Source of the DNA: Sedimentitalea sp041224545 | Lineage (GTDB): Bacteria; Pseudomonadota; Alphaproteobacteria; Rhodobacterales; Rhodobacteraceae | Assembly: GCF_041224545.1 (NCBI RefSeq) | Contig: NZ_JBGFGP010000132.1 | Coordinates: forward strand, 1 to 64,000 | Reading direction: 5' to 3' | Length of the DNA: 64,000 nucleotides | Part shown: in pieces, positions 27,028-35,029 of the stretch | How positions within the stretch are numbered: position 1 is the stretch's first letter | How the letters are laid out: each line of letters starts with the position of its first letter | The notes under the pieces: generated by a model | Told to the model about the DNA's origin: nothing | The model's database searches: none | What the model saw: only the letters and a program-made list of their open reading frames with translations | Translations under genes and position numbers: made by a program

Positions 27028-28956
27028 TCAGGCGCGTTGCTCGCCAATTGTGGCCACGCCCAGCACTTCAAGAACCTTGGCCTCGATCTGTGCGGCCCCC
27101 ATACCCGCGACCCTGTACATGTCCGCCGGGCTGGCCTGGTCGATGAACGTGTCGGGCAGCACCATCGAGCGGAACTTCAGCCCGTGATCAAACACCGCTT
27201 CATCGGCCAGCAACTGCGCCACGTGGCTGCCAAAGCCGCCCACCGCCCCCTCTTCGATGGTGATCAGAGCCTCGTGATCCTCCGCGAGGGACAGGATCAG
27301 GTCACGGTCCAGCGGTTTGACAAAGCGGGCGTCGGCAACGGTTGGCCGAATACCCTTTGACGCCAGCGCCTCGGCGGCCTTTTGCACCTCGGCCAGACGC
27401 GCCCCGAAGGACAGGATCGCAACGCGCTTGCCCCGCTGGATCATGCGCCCCTTGCCGATCTCAAGCGGTTTTCCCTGCTCGGGCAATTCCACGCCCACGC
27501 CTTCTCCGCGCGGAAACCGGAACGCGATAGGCCCATCGTCATGCGCGACCGCAGTCGCCACCATATGTTTCAACTCGGCCTCATCCGCCGCCGCCATCAC
27601 CGTAAAGCCCGGCAGGTTCGCCAGGAACGCGGTATCGAAACTGCCCGCATGGGTCGCACCATCAGCACCGACGAGCCCGGCCCTGTCGATTGCAAAGCGC
27701 ACCGGCAGGCGTTGAATCGCGACGTCATGCACGACCTGATCGTACCCGCGTTGCAGGAAGGTCGAATAAATCGCGCAGAATGGCTTCATCCCGCCCGCCG
27801 CGAGCGCCGCCGAGAAGGTGACCGCGTGCTGCTCGGCGATCCCCACATCGAAACAGCGGCTGGGAAAGCGCTCGGCGAACAGGTTCAGACCGGTTCCATC
27901 CGGCATCGCGGCGGTCACGGCGACGATCTTGTCATCCGCCTTGGCCATCTCGGTCAGGGTCTTGCCGAACACGCTGGTATAGCTGGGCGCGTTCGACGGT
28001 GCCTTTTTCTGCTCGCCGGTCACCACGTCGAACTTGGCAGTGGCGTGGCCCTTGTCCTGGGCCCGTTCGGCGGGCGCATAACCCTTGCCCTTGCGGGTCA
28101 GCACATGGATCAGAATGGGGCCCCGTGCCCGCGCCTTGACCGTGCGCAGCACCGGCAAAAGCTGGTCCATGTCATGCCCGTCAATCGGTCCGACATAGGA
28201 AAAACCGAGCTGTTCGAAGAGCGTGCCGCCGACCGCCATGCCTTTCAGAACATCCTTGGCCCTCCTGGCCCCTTCGCGGAACGGCTCCGGCAAGAGCGAC
28301 ACCGCACCCTTGGCCGCGGCCTTGAGCTCCTGAAAAGGCTCTTCGGCGTAAAGCCGCGACAGGTACGAGGACAAGGCCCCGACCGGCGGTGCGATGCTCA
28401 TCTCGTTATCGTTCAGGATGACGATCAGCCGCTTGTTCAGATGGCCTGCATTGTTCATCGCCTCAAAGGCCATGCCCGCGCTCATCGCGCCGTCTCCGAT
28501 CACGGCGATGGCGTCGCCCAGACCTTCGGGCGTGACACCCCCCAGGTCGCGCGCGACGGCAAACCCAAGTGCGGCGCTGATTGATGTGCTGGAATGTGCG
28601 GCCCCGAACGGATCATAGGGTGACTCGCTGCGCTTGGTGAACCCGCTCAGCCCATCCTTCATCCGAAGGGTGCGGATGCGGTCGCGCCGTTCCGTCAGGA
28701 TCTTGTGCGGATAGCACTGGTGCCCCACGTCCCAGATGATCTTGTCGCGCGGCGTATCGAACACCGCGTGCAGCGCCACGGTCAGTTCGACAACCCCGAG
28801 CCCCGCGCCAAGGTGACCGCCGGTCACGGAAACCGCCGAAATCGTCTCGGCACGCAATTCGTCGGCGATCTGGCGCAATTCCGCATCGCTGAAATGCTTC
28901 AGCTCTGCCGGACGGGTCACGCCGTCCAGCAAGGGCGTGTTTGGTCGGTCTGCCAT
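27028..28956 (-). CDS. dxs: 1-deoxy-D-xylulose-5-phosphate synthase
   Basis: The 642-residue thiamine-diphosphate enzyme joins pyruvate and glyceraldehyde 3-phosphate, the entry step of the MEP isoprenoid pathway. The TPP-binding motif is GDGAMSAGMAFEAMNNAG, with WDVGHQCYPHKILTERRD upstream and the transketolase pyrimidine-binding and C-terminal domains after residue 320 (IAEQHAVTFSAALAAGG). The length is normal (about 630-645). It follows ispA by 24 bp in the same operon, and GGGAGGCGG precedes the ATG. Rhodobacterales commonly group dxs, ispA and xseB this way. Confidence 0.95.
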   Translation of the reverse strand: MADRPNTPLLDGVTRPAELKHFSDAELRQIADELRAETISAVSVTGGHLGAGLGVVELTVALHAVFDTPRDKIIWDVGHQCYPHKILTERRDRIRTLRMKDGLSGFTKRSESPYDPFGAAHSSTSISAALGFAVARDLGGVTPEGLGDAIAVIGDGAMSAGMAFEAMNNAGHLNKRLIVILNDNEMSIAPPVGALSSYLSRLYAEEPFQELKAAAKGAVSLLPEPFREGARRAKDVLKGMAVGGTLFEQLGFSYVGPIDGHDMDQLLPVLRTVKARARGPILIHVLTRKGKGYAPAERAQDKGHATAKFDVVTGEQKKAPSNAPSYTSVFGKTLTEMAKADDKIVAVTAAMPDGTGLNLFAERFPSRCFDVGIAEQHAVTFSAALAAGGMKPFCAIYSTFLQRGYDQVVHDVAIQRLPVRFAIDRAGLVGADGATHAGSFDTAFLANLPGFTVMAAADEAELKHMVATAVAHDDGPIAFRFPRGEGVGVELPEQGKPLEIGKGRMIQRGKRVAILSFGARLAEVQKAAEALASKGIRPTVADARFVKPLDRDLILSLAEDHEALITIEEGAVGGFGSHVAQLLADEAVFDHGLKFRSMVLPDTFIDQASPADMYRVAGMGAAQIEAKVLEVLGVATIGEQRA

Positions 28957-28980
28957 ATGCCGCCTCCCTGCGGGGCTGTT

Positions 28981-29847
28981 TCAACTCTCGCGCGCAATAA
29001 CGAAACGGGCGGCTGCGCGCAATGTTTCGGCCTCGCTTCCATAGGAATCCAGCGCCGCACTGGCCTGCTCGATCAGGTCCGAGGCGCGCGCCCGGGCACC
29101 ATCCAGCCCCAGCAGCGACACAAAGGTCGCCTTGTTGGCCTCTGCGTCCTTCTGAAGGCGCTTGCCCGCTTTATCGGCATCGCCCTCGACATCGAGGATG
29201 TCATCGGCGATCTGGAATGCAAGTCCGAGCGCACCGGCATACTGCCGCAAGGGCTCGGGATCGCACCCGGCCAAGCGTGCGCCGGCACAGGCCGACCATT
29301 GGATGAGTGCCCCGGTCTTGCCGGCCTGCAACATGGTGATCTGATCAAGTGTCAGCGCTTCGCTTGCCGCTTCCGCCGCCATATCGAGCGCCTGCCCCAG
29401 AACCATGCCCTGCGCACCGCTCGCCCGCGCCAACGACAGGGCCAGTTCCGCGCGTATCTCCGCCGATCCGCTCTCGGGGTGGCTCACCAGTTCGAATGCA
29501 AGGCTTTGCAGCGCATCCCCGGCGAGCACCGCCACCGCTTCGTCCCATTTGACATGCACTGTCGGACGGCCACGGCGCAGATCGTCATCATCCATGCAGG
29601 GCAGGTCGTCATGCACCAGCGAATAGGCATGCAGCGCCTCGATCGCCGTCGCCGGCCAGATCGCCTGCCCCGGTGCAACGCCATGAAGACGCGCGGATTC
29701 CAGCACGAGAAACCCGCGCAACCGCTTGCCGCCCTGGGTGGCATAGGCCATCGCCTGCACCACGGGCACCTGGTCCAGATCACGCAGAACTTGATCAAAA
29801 TGGCGCTGGATCCGCTCGGCGGCCCGCGCCAGTCGCTCCGGAAACAT
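28981..29847 (-). CDS. ispA: Polyprenyl (farnesyl) diphosphate synthase
   Basis: The 288-residue trans-prenyltransferase condenses isopentenyl diphosphate with allylic diphosphates. The first Asp-rich motif is HDDLPCMDDDDLRRG and the second is QIADDILDVEGD; KTGALI lies between. A farnesyl product is the usual assignment for a protein of this length in the xseB-ispA-dxs arrangement. Its ATG directly follows the xseB stop TAG with no gap. The next gene downstream is dxs, so precursor supply and chain elongation are coexpressed. Confidence 0.9.
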   Translation of the reverse strand: MFPERLARAAERIQRHFDQVLRDLDQVPVVQAMAYATQGGKRLRGFLVLESARLHGVAPGQAIWPATAIEALHAYSLVHDDLPCMDDDDLRRGRPTVHVKWDEAVAVLAGDALQSLAFELVSHPESGSAEIRAELALSLARASGAQGMVLGQALDMAAEAASEALTLDQITMLQAGKTGALIQWSACAGARLAGCDPEPLRQYAGALGLAFQIADDILDVEGDADKAGKRLQKDAEANKATFVSLLGLDGARARASDLIEQASAALDSYGSEAETLRAAARFVIARES

Positions 29848-30090
29848 CTATTGCGCGTCGACCGGGGTGGTTCCGGTGGGATTGCCGTCGCTGTCAAGCT
29901 TGATCGCGGCGACCTTTTCCTCGGCCCGCTTGAGCTCTTCCTCGCACCGCTTCTTGAGTTGCGCCCCCCGCTCGTAGAGCGAGATCGAATCGTCCAGCGG
30001 CACGTCCCCGTGCTCCAGACGGTCGACCACCGACTCGAGTTCCTTCATCGCCTGCTCAAAGCTCATTTCTGCAACGGGGGTATCGGTCAT
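29848..30090 (-). CDS. xseB: Exodeoxyribonuclease VII small subunit
   Basis: The 80-residue protein has the XseB fold: FEQAMKELESVVDRLEHGDVPLDDSISLYERGAQL, a helical hairpin that binds the large subunit XseA. Exonuclease VII degrades single-stranded DNA from both ends. Its start overlaps the HDAC-like stop by 4 bp and its stop touches the ispA start. The xseA gene is not in this window. Confidence 0.92.
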   Translation of the reverse strand: MTDTPVAEMSFEQAMKELESVVDRLEHGDVPLDDSISLYERGAQLKKRCEEELKRAEEKVAAIKLDSDGNPTGTTPVDAQ

Positions 30091-31013
30091 TTTGCGGCCT
30101 TCATCAGTTCCTGCACATGCGCCAGCACCGACGCGGACAGCGCGTGCAAATCATATCCGCCCTCCAGTGTCGAGACCACCCGGCCATCGCACAACTCATC
30201 CGCCAGCTTGCACAGTTCGGCGGTCAGCCAGGCAAAATCCCCGGTCTGCCATTCGAGATTGGCCAGCGGGTCATCTGCATGGGCGTCAAACCCTGCCGAT
30301 ATGATGATCAGTTCAGGTTTGAAATCGCGCAGCCGCGGAAACGCCTTGTCCTCGTACTCGCGCCGCATATGCGCCCCGTCCGACCCGGGGGGCAGCGGAA
30401 TGTTCAGGATGGTGTCATAAGCCCCGGTTTCATCGGCCCGCCCGGTGCCCGGAAACAACGGAATTTGCTGGCTGGTGATCAGCAATGCGCGCTTTTCGTC
30501 CCACAGCAAATCCTGCGTGCCATTGCCGTGATGCACGTCAAAATCCACCACCGCGACCCGGTTAAGCCCGTGATGATCCAGCGCATGTTTTGCCGCCAGC
30601 GCCGCATTGCCGAACAGGCAGAAGCCCATTGGTGTTTCGGTCTCGGCATGGTGGCCCGGTGGACGAACGGCGGCAAACGCGTTCGGAGCCTCACCGCCCA
30701 GTACCATGTCCACCGCGCGCACCGCCGCACCCGCCCCACGATAAGCGGCGTTCAGCGTGCCGGGCGACATCCACGTGTCACCATCAAGCGCCACCTGCCC
30801 TTCGGAGGGAAGCGCGCGGCGCAACCCTTCGATATATCCCGCCGGGTGGATGCGCAGAATGTCGTCATCCGCCGCCATCGGTGCCGTCACGCGGTTCAAG
30901 TCCAGCGGTTCGAGCGTGTGCAGAACATGCTCCAGACGGGCGACCCGCTCGGGATGCCCGTCGGGCGTGACATGCGTCAGGCAGTCGGCATGGGTGAGCA
31001 TTGCTGTTTTCAT
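30087..31013 (-). CDS. Histone deacetylase-like amidohydrolase
   Basis: The 308-residue zinc hydrolase belongs to the bacterial class II histone deacetylase/acetylpolyamine amidohydrolase family. Catalytic segments are present: PPGHHAETETPMGFCLFGN, VDFDVHHGNGTQD and SAGFDAHADDP with the metal-binding Asp and His residues. It deacetylates an unknown small molecule or protein. It is first in the minus-strand isoprenoid operon and shares 4 bp with xseB. GGAAGGGGATC precedes the ATG at 31013. Confidence 0.88.
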   Translation of the reverse strand: MKTAMLTHADCLTHVTPDGHPERVARLEHVLHTLEPLDLNRVTAPMAADDDILRIHPAGYIEGLRRALPSEGQVALDGDTWMSPGTLNAAYRGAGAAVRAVDMVLGGEAPNAFAAVRPPGHHAETETPMGFCLFGNAALAAKHALDHHGLNRVAVVDFDVHHGNGTQDLLWDEKRALLITSQQIPLFPGTGRADETGAYDTILNIPLPPGSDGAHMRREYEDKAFPRLRDFKPELIIISAGFDAHADDPLANLEWQTGDFAWLTAELCKLADELCDGRVVSTLEGGYDLHALSASVLAHVQELMKAAK

Positions 31014-31060
31014 CGCTGATCCCCTTCCCTCGGTCTCGTTCGCTTTGAAAGCCGCGCCGG

Positions 31061-31762
31061 TCAGTCGGGCGCCAGCATGTATCCCGCGCCGCGCACCGTT
31101 TGCAGATAGCGCGGCTGCTTCGGGTCGGTTTCGATCTTGCGGCGCAGTCGGGTAATCTGCACATCGACCGCGCGTTCCTGCGCCTGCCCCCGGTCGCGGC
31201 CAAGATCCTCGACCAGTTTGTTGCGGCTGACCGGCTCGCCCGGGCTGGCAGAGAATATCTTCATAAGCTGACTTTCCGTCGCGGTGAGCCTGACGAGGTC
31301 ATCCCCCTGCCACATCTCGCCGCGCTCGATATCATAGCGGATTGGTCCCAGATGCAGGATTTTGGGCACCGTGTCACCCGCCGGCGTTTCCGGCATCCGC
31401 CGCAGGATGGCATTGATGCGCAGCAACAGCTCCTTGGGTTCGAACGGTTTCGCGAGATAATCGTCGGCACCCGCCTCAAGCCCGGCAATCCGGTTCTCGG
31501 TCTCGCCCCGCGCAGTCAGCAGCAGGATCGGTGTCGCCAGGGATTCACGCAGGCTGCGGGTCAGCGTGACGCCGTCCTCGCCCGGCATCATCACGTCCAT
31601 GACGATCAGATCGAAATCCAGCCCCGACAGGATACGACGTGCATGCGCCGCGTCCCGCGCCGCCGTCACCAGAAATCCGTTCCTGATCAGAAACTTGCGC
31701 AACAGATCCCGTATCCGCTCGTCATCGTCGACGATCAACAGATGTGCATCCAGCTCCGCCAT
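31061..31762 (-). CDS. petR: OmpR-family response regulator, PetR-like
   Basis: The 233-residue regulator has a receiver domain (about 5-120: LLIVDDDERIRDLL, phosphoacceptor Asp in VMDVMMPG, LAKPF) and a C-terminal winged helix with RDRGQAQERAVDVQITRLRRKIE. Its coupling with the MarR-family gene (1-bp overlap) matches the petP-petR pair of Rhodobacter capsulatus, where PetR is needed for cytochrome bc1 expression. Here petABC lies 11.6 kb away, so the symbol is an inference from family and partner. Its cognate kinase is not visible. Confidence 0.8.
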   Translation of the reverse strand: MAELDAHLLIVDDDERIRDLLRKFLIRNGFLVTAARDAAHARRILSGLDFDLIVMDVMMPGEDGVTLTRSLRESLATPILLLTARGETENRIAGLEAGADDYLAKPFEPKELLLRINAILRRMPETPAGDTVPKILHLGPIRYDIERGEMWQGDDLVRLTATESQLMKIFSASPGEPVSRNKLVEDLGRDRGQAQERAVDVQITRLRRKIETDPKQPRYLQTVRGAGYMLAPD

Positions 31763-32271
31763 CAGGCTCCATCCCTCAACTTGACATATGCGCGGCGCAT
31801 GTCGGCATCCATCATCGCCTCGAGCACCTGCTTGAACCCCGCCACCGCCTCCGGCCCCGCATCGCGAAAGGCGGCGCGCATCCGCGCCCGCTGGGCATCG
31901 CTCAATTCCTGCTCGAGTTTCAGGCCGCTTTCGGTCAGAAAAAGGTGGCGTTCGCGCTTGTCGCTGGTGCCGACGCGGCTCTCGACCAGACCATCCGAAA
32001 TCAGCGTCCGCAGCACCCGGTTCAGCGATTGTTTGGTCACCCCGAGTATGGCCAGCAGATTGTTGACCGTCGTTCCCGGCGCGCGGTTGATAAAGTGAAT
32101 GGCCCGGTGATGGGCACGGCCATAGGCCATCTTGCCGAGAATACGATCAGGATCGGCCGTAAAGCCCCGATAGGCGAAGAACATTGCCTCGATACCCTGT
32201 CTCAGCTGCTCGTCCGTCAGGAACAGCAGGCTTTCGCCACCGTAAACCTGCGCTGCACGCCCGTCAGACAT
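31762..32271 (-). CDS. petP: MarR-family regulator, PetP-like
   Basis: The 169-residue protein carries a MarR winged helix-turn-helix: NNLLAILGVTKQSLNRVLRTLISDGLVESR and SDKRERHLFLTESG (each quoted in part). The N-terminal LFLTDEQLRQGIEAMFFAYRGF segment resembles PetP. It would bind DNA as a dimer. Its stop overlaps the petR start by one base, so the pair is cotranscribed. A 158-bp region separates it from the divergent ilvE gene and holds a perfect 6-bp inverted repeat. The ATG at 32271 is preceded by GAGAGG. Confidence 0.8.
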   Translation of the reverse strand: MSDGRAAQVYGGESLLFLTDEQLRQGIEAMFFAYRGFTADPDRILGKMAYGRAHHRAIHFINRAPGTTVNNLLAILGVTKQSLNRVLRTLISDGLVESRVGTSDKRERHLFLTESGLKLEQELSDAQRARMRAAFRDAGPEAVAGFKQVLEAMMDADMRRAYVKLRDGA

Positions 32272-32314
32272 GATCTGCCTCTCACCCGATTTTTGCCAGC
32301 ATACGTCAGCCTTG

Positions 32315-32343
32315 TTGACATTCCAAGTGCGAAGAGGTATCGA
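32315..32343 (+). promoter_or_regulatory. Possible sigma-70 promoter for ilvE
   Basis: TTGACA (32315-32320) is followed after 17 bp by TATCGA (32338-32343), which fits spacing but only partly fits a -10 box. It points toward ilvE on the plus strand. Transcription start is not known. Confidence 0.4.
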
Positions 32344-32366
32344 ATCGCGATTTTAGCGTAATATTG

Positions 32367-32381
32367 TGTCCGATCCGGACA
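32367..32381. promoter_or_regulatory. Perfect palindrome TGTCCG-N3-CGGACA between petP and ilvE
   Basis: TGTCCGATCCGGACA is an exact 6-bp inverted repeat with a 3-bp centre. It is 96 bp upstream of petP and 49 bp upstream of ilvE and just downstream of the proposed promoter, a typical place for a repressor site. MarR-family proteins bind such dyads, so PetP autoregulation is one idea. Confidence 0.45.
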
Positions 32382-32429
32382 TAAGCGCGCAACAAATGCA
32401 AAGGCGCCCAATGCACAGGAGGATGCGCA

Positions 32430-33296
32430 ATGTCAGGCTATGATGATCGTGACGGCCAAATCTGGATGGATGGCAAGCTCGTGGACTGGCGGGGTGCAAA
32501 CGTACATATTCTGACCCATGCGCTGCATTACGCGTCGTCGGTGTTTGAAGGCGAGCGCGCTTACAATGGCAAGATCTTCAAATCACGGGAACATTCCGAG
32601 CGTCTGATCAAGTCCGGCGAGCTGGTCGGTTTCGAAATTCCCTATACGGTCGACGAGATCGAGGCCGCCAAGCAGGAAGTTCTGACCGCCAGCGGTCTCA
32701 AGGATGCCTATGTACGTGCGGTTGCTTGGCGCGGGGCCGGCGAGGATATGGGCGTCGCGTCGGCACGCAACCCGGTTCGCATGGCCATCGCCGTATGGGA
32801 ATGGGGTGCCTATTACGGCGACGCCAAGATGAAGGGGGCCAAGCTCGACATCTCCAAGTGGAAACGCCCGAGCCCGGAAACCATCCCGGTACATGCCAAG
32901 GCGGCAGGCCTCTACATGATCTGCACGATGTCCAAGCACGAGGCAGAGGCCAAGGGATGCTCGGACGCGCTGTTCATGGATTATCGCGGTTATGTCGCCG
33001 AAGCCACGGGCGCAAACATCTTTTTTGTCAAGGATGGCGAAGTGCATACGCCCAAGGCCGATTGCTTCCTGAATGGCCTGACCCGACAGACAGTGATCGG
33101 CATGCTCAAGGATCGTCAGATCAAGGTGCACGAGCGCCACATCATGCCCGAAGAAATGGAAGGCTTCGAGCAATGCTGGCTGACCGGCACCGCTGCCGAG
33201 GTGACGCCGGTGGGGCAGATCGGCGACTATACGTTCGAAGTTGGCACGCTGACCCGCGAGATCGCGCAAGACTACGAAAAGCTGGTCCGCAACTGA
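32430..33296 (+). CDS. ilvE: Branched-chain amino acid aminotransferase
   Basis: The 288-residue class IV PLP aminotransferase transfers the amino group between glutamate and the 2-oxo acids of leucine, isoleucine and valine. Family segments are WRGANVHILTHALHYASSVF, the Lys of VHAKAAGLYMI as a likely PLP lysine, and the C-terminal FLNGLTRQTVIGML with EGFEQCWLTGTAAEVTPVG. The opening MDGKLVDWRGA is typical of Rhodobacterales branched-chain enzymes. AGGAGG lies just before the ATG. The related D-amino acid aminotransferase remains a less likely alternative. Confidence 0.9.
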   Translation: MSGYDDRDGQIWMDGKLVDWRGANVHILTHALHYASSVFEGERAYNGKIFKSREHSERLIKSGELVGFEIPYTVDEIEAAKQEVLTASGLKDAYVRAVAWRGAGEDMGVASARNPVRMAIAVWEWGAYYGDAKMKGAKLDISKWKRPSPETIPVHAKAAGLYMICTMSKHEAEAKGCSDALFMDYRGYVAEATGANIFFVKDGEVHTPKADCFLNGLTRQTVIGMLKDRQIKVHERHIMPEEMEGFEQCWLTGTAAEVTPVGQIGDYTFEVGTLTREIAQDYEKLVRN

Positions 33297-33365
33297 TCCA
33301 CAGGCGGGTGAACGTCGCGGCGATTGTCGCGAATATTTCATGATACTGCCGACTGACGTTTACAC

Positions 33366-33409
33366 GGCTGCAATCCTATCCGCGCATCTAGCCAATCAGG
33401 ATTGCAGCC
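33366..33409 (+). promoter_or_regulatory. 12-bp perfect inverted repeat covering phoD-like ribosome binding site
   Basis: GGCTGCAATCCT (33366-33377) and AGGATTGCAGCC (33398-33409) are exact reverse complements with a 20-nt loop. The right arm ends one base before the ATG at 33410 and contains the AGGA that would serve as the ribosome binding site. In RNA this would hide the start region; in DNA it could be an operator. Confidence 0.75.
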
Positions 33410-34969
33410 ATGAACAAACTCTACAGACCATCCCGCCGCGCCGTGCTGGCGGGCGGAACCGCCTTTGCCGCATCGCTGGCCATGCCCGCCATCAGCCGGG
33501 CCTCTTCCCGCCCCGTCTTTACCCATGGCGTGCAGTCCGGCGATGTCGACATGTCCAGCGGGATGATCTGGACCCGCACAGACCGCCCCGCGCGCGTGTC
33601 GATGGAAGTCTCTACCACCGAGAGCTTTGCCGATGCGCGCCAACTGGCGCCGCTGGATGCGGTTCCGTCAAGCGATCTGGCCGTCAAGCGGCTGATCGAG
33701 GGTCTGCCGTCGGATCAGGATATCTTCTACCGGTTCGTTGCTGCCGATCTGCAGGACGTGAATGCGATCAGTGAACCGATTGTCGGTCGCTTCCGCACCG
33801 CACCGGCGGCCCGCCGCGACGTGCGCTTCGTCTGGTCGGGCGACACCGCCGGACAGGGCTGGGGCATCGACGAGGACGGCATGGCCACCTATGCCACGAT
33901 GGCGCGTCACCAGCCCGATTTCTTCATCCATTCCGGCGACACCATCTATGCGGATGGCGCCATGCAGGACGAAGTCGAACTCCCGGGTGGCGGCATCTGG
34001 AAAAACACCGTCCTGATCGACGAGAAGCGCAAGGTTGCCGAAACGCTCGACGAATTCCGGGGCCAGTGGAAATACAACATGATGGACGGCCATGTACGCG
34101 ACATGAACGCCATCGTGCCGACCTATTTCCAGTGGGACGACCACGAGGTGGTCAACAACTGGTCCGCGTCCAAGGACCTGACCGCGGATGATCGCTATAC
34201 CGAAAAGTCCGTCGCCCTGCTGCAATCGCGGGCCGCACGGGCCTTTCACGAGATGTCGCCCATCCGCTTCACCCCGCAGGAACCGGGCCGCGTGTATCGC
34301 AAGATCGGCTATGGCCCGATGCTCGACGTGTTCTTCCTCGACCTGCGCAGCTATCGCGGTCCGAACAGCGACAACGTGCAGGAAACCGAATCCGACGCGA
34401 CCCGCATCCTCGGGCAAGAGCAGATGGCCTGGCTCAAGCGCGAACTGGCCCAGTCGCAGGCGACCTGGAAGGTCATCGCCTCGGATATGCCGATCGGGCT
34501 GGTCGTGCGCGATGGCGACACCAGGTTCGAAGCGGTCGCCAACGCCGATGACGGCACGGCCAAGGGCCGCGAGATCGAAATCGCCGAGTTGCTCCGGTTC
34601 ATCAAGACGGCAAGGATCACCAACACCGTCTGGTTCACCGCCGACGTCCATTATACGGCGGCGCATTACTATGATCCGAACAAGGCACAGTTCCAGGATT
34701 TCGAACCCTTCTGGGAATTCGTCTCGGGGCCGCTGCATGCCGGTACGTTCGGACCGAACGCGCTGGATGGTACCTTTGGACCAGAGGTCAAATACGTCAA
34801 GGCTCCGACCGAAGAGCAGGGCGTGAACCTGCCGCCGAGCGCGGGGCTGCAATTCTTTGGTCTTGTCGATATCGACGGTGCCACCCAGCAGATGACGGTG
34901 CGTCTGATGGATCGGGCCGACACCGAGTTGTGGTCGGTCACCCTCGACCCGACGCAAGCGGCGATCTGA
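33410..34969 (+). CDS. PhoD-like alkaline phosphatase, Tat-exported
   Basis: The 519-residue protein has a Tat signal (PSRRAVLAGG, then hydrophobic core to AMPAISRASS) and the PhoD family metallophosphatase domain. Metal-binding segments include WSGDTAGQGWGIDE, FFIHSGDTIYADG, YFQWDDHEVVNNW and, near the end, NTVWFTADVHYTAAH. It would hydrolyse phosphodiesters or phosphomonoesters in the periplasm, using Fe/Ca or similar metals. No Pho box was seen upstream, but a 12-bp inverted repeat covers the ribosome binding site. The gene is convergent with the FAS1-RTX gene across a strong terminator. Confidence 0.88.
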   Translation: MNKLYRPSRRAVLAGGTAFAASLAMPAISRASSRPVFTHGVQSGDVDMSSGMIWTRTDRPARVSMEVSTTESFADARQLAPLDAVPSSDLAVKRLIEGLPSDQDIFYRFVAADLQDVNAISEPIVGRFRTAPAARRDVRFVWSGDTAGQGWGIDEDGMATYATMARHQPDFFIHSGDTIYADGAMQDEVELPGGGIWKNTVLIDEKRKVAETLDEFRGQWKYNMMDGHVRDMNAIVPTYFQWDDHEVVNNWSASKDLTADDRYTEKSVALLQSRAARAFHEMSPIRFTPQEPGRVYRKIGYGPMLDVFFLDLRSYRGPNSDNVQETESDATRILGQEQMAWLKRELAQSQATWKVIASDMPIGLVVRDGDTRFEAVANADDGTAKGREIEIAELLRFIKTARITNTVWFTADVHYTAAHYYDPNKAQFQDFEPFWEFVSGPLHAGTFGPNALDGTFGPEVKYVKAPTEEQGVNLPPSAGLQFFGLVDIDGATQQMTVRLMDRADTELWSVTLDPTQAAI

Positions 34970-34989
34970 TCGGATTGCGAAACAGAAAA

Positions 34990-35016
34990 CGGGCCCCGGC
35001 ATCTGTCCGGGGCCCG
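34990..35016 (-). terminator. Intrinsic terminator of the FAS1-RTX gene
   Basis: A perfect 10-bp stem CGGGCCCCGG/CCGGGGCCCG with a 7-nt loop is followed on the minus strand by GTTTTCTGTTT, giving a U-rich tail. On the plus strand the tail is not T-rich, so it mainly serves the minus-strand gene ending at 35030. Confidence 0.8.
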
Positions 35017-35029
35017 CATCGGGTTGGGA

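Noticed and set aside
30880..30925. tRNA-like GGTTCAAGTCC string
   Set aside because: It lies inside the HDAC-like gene and no cloverleaf with acceptor and anticodon arms can be formed around it.
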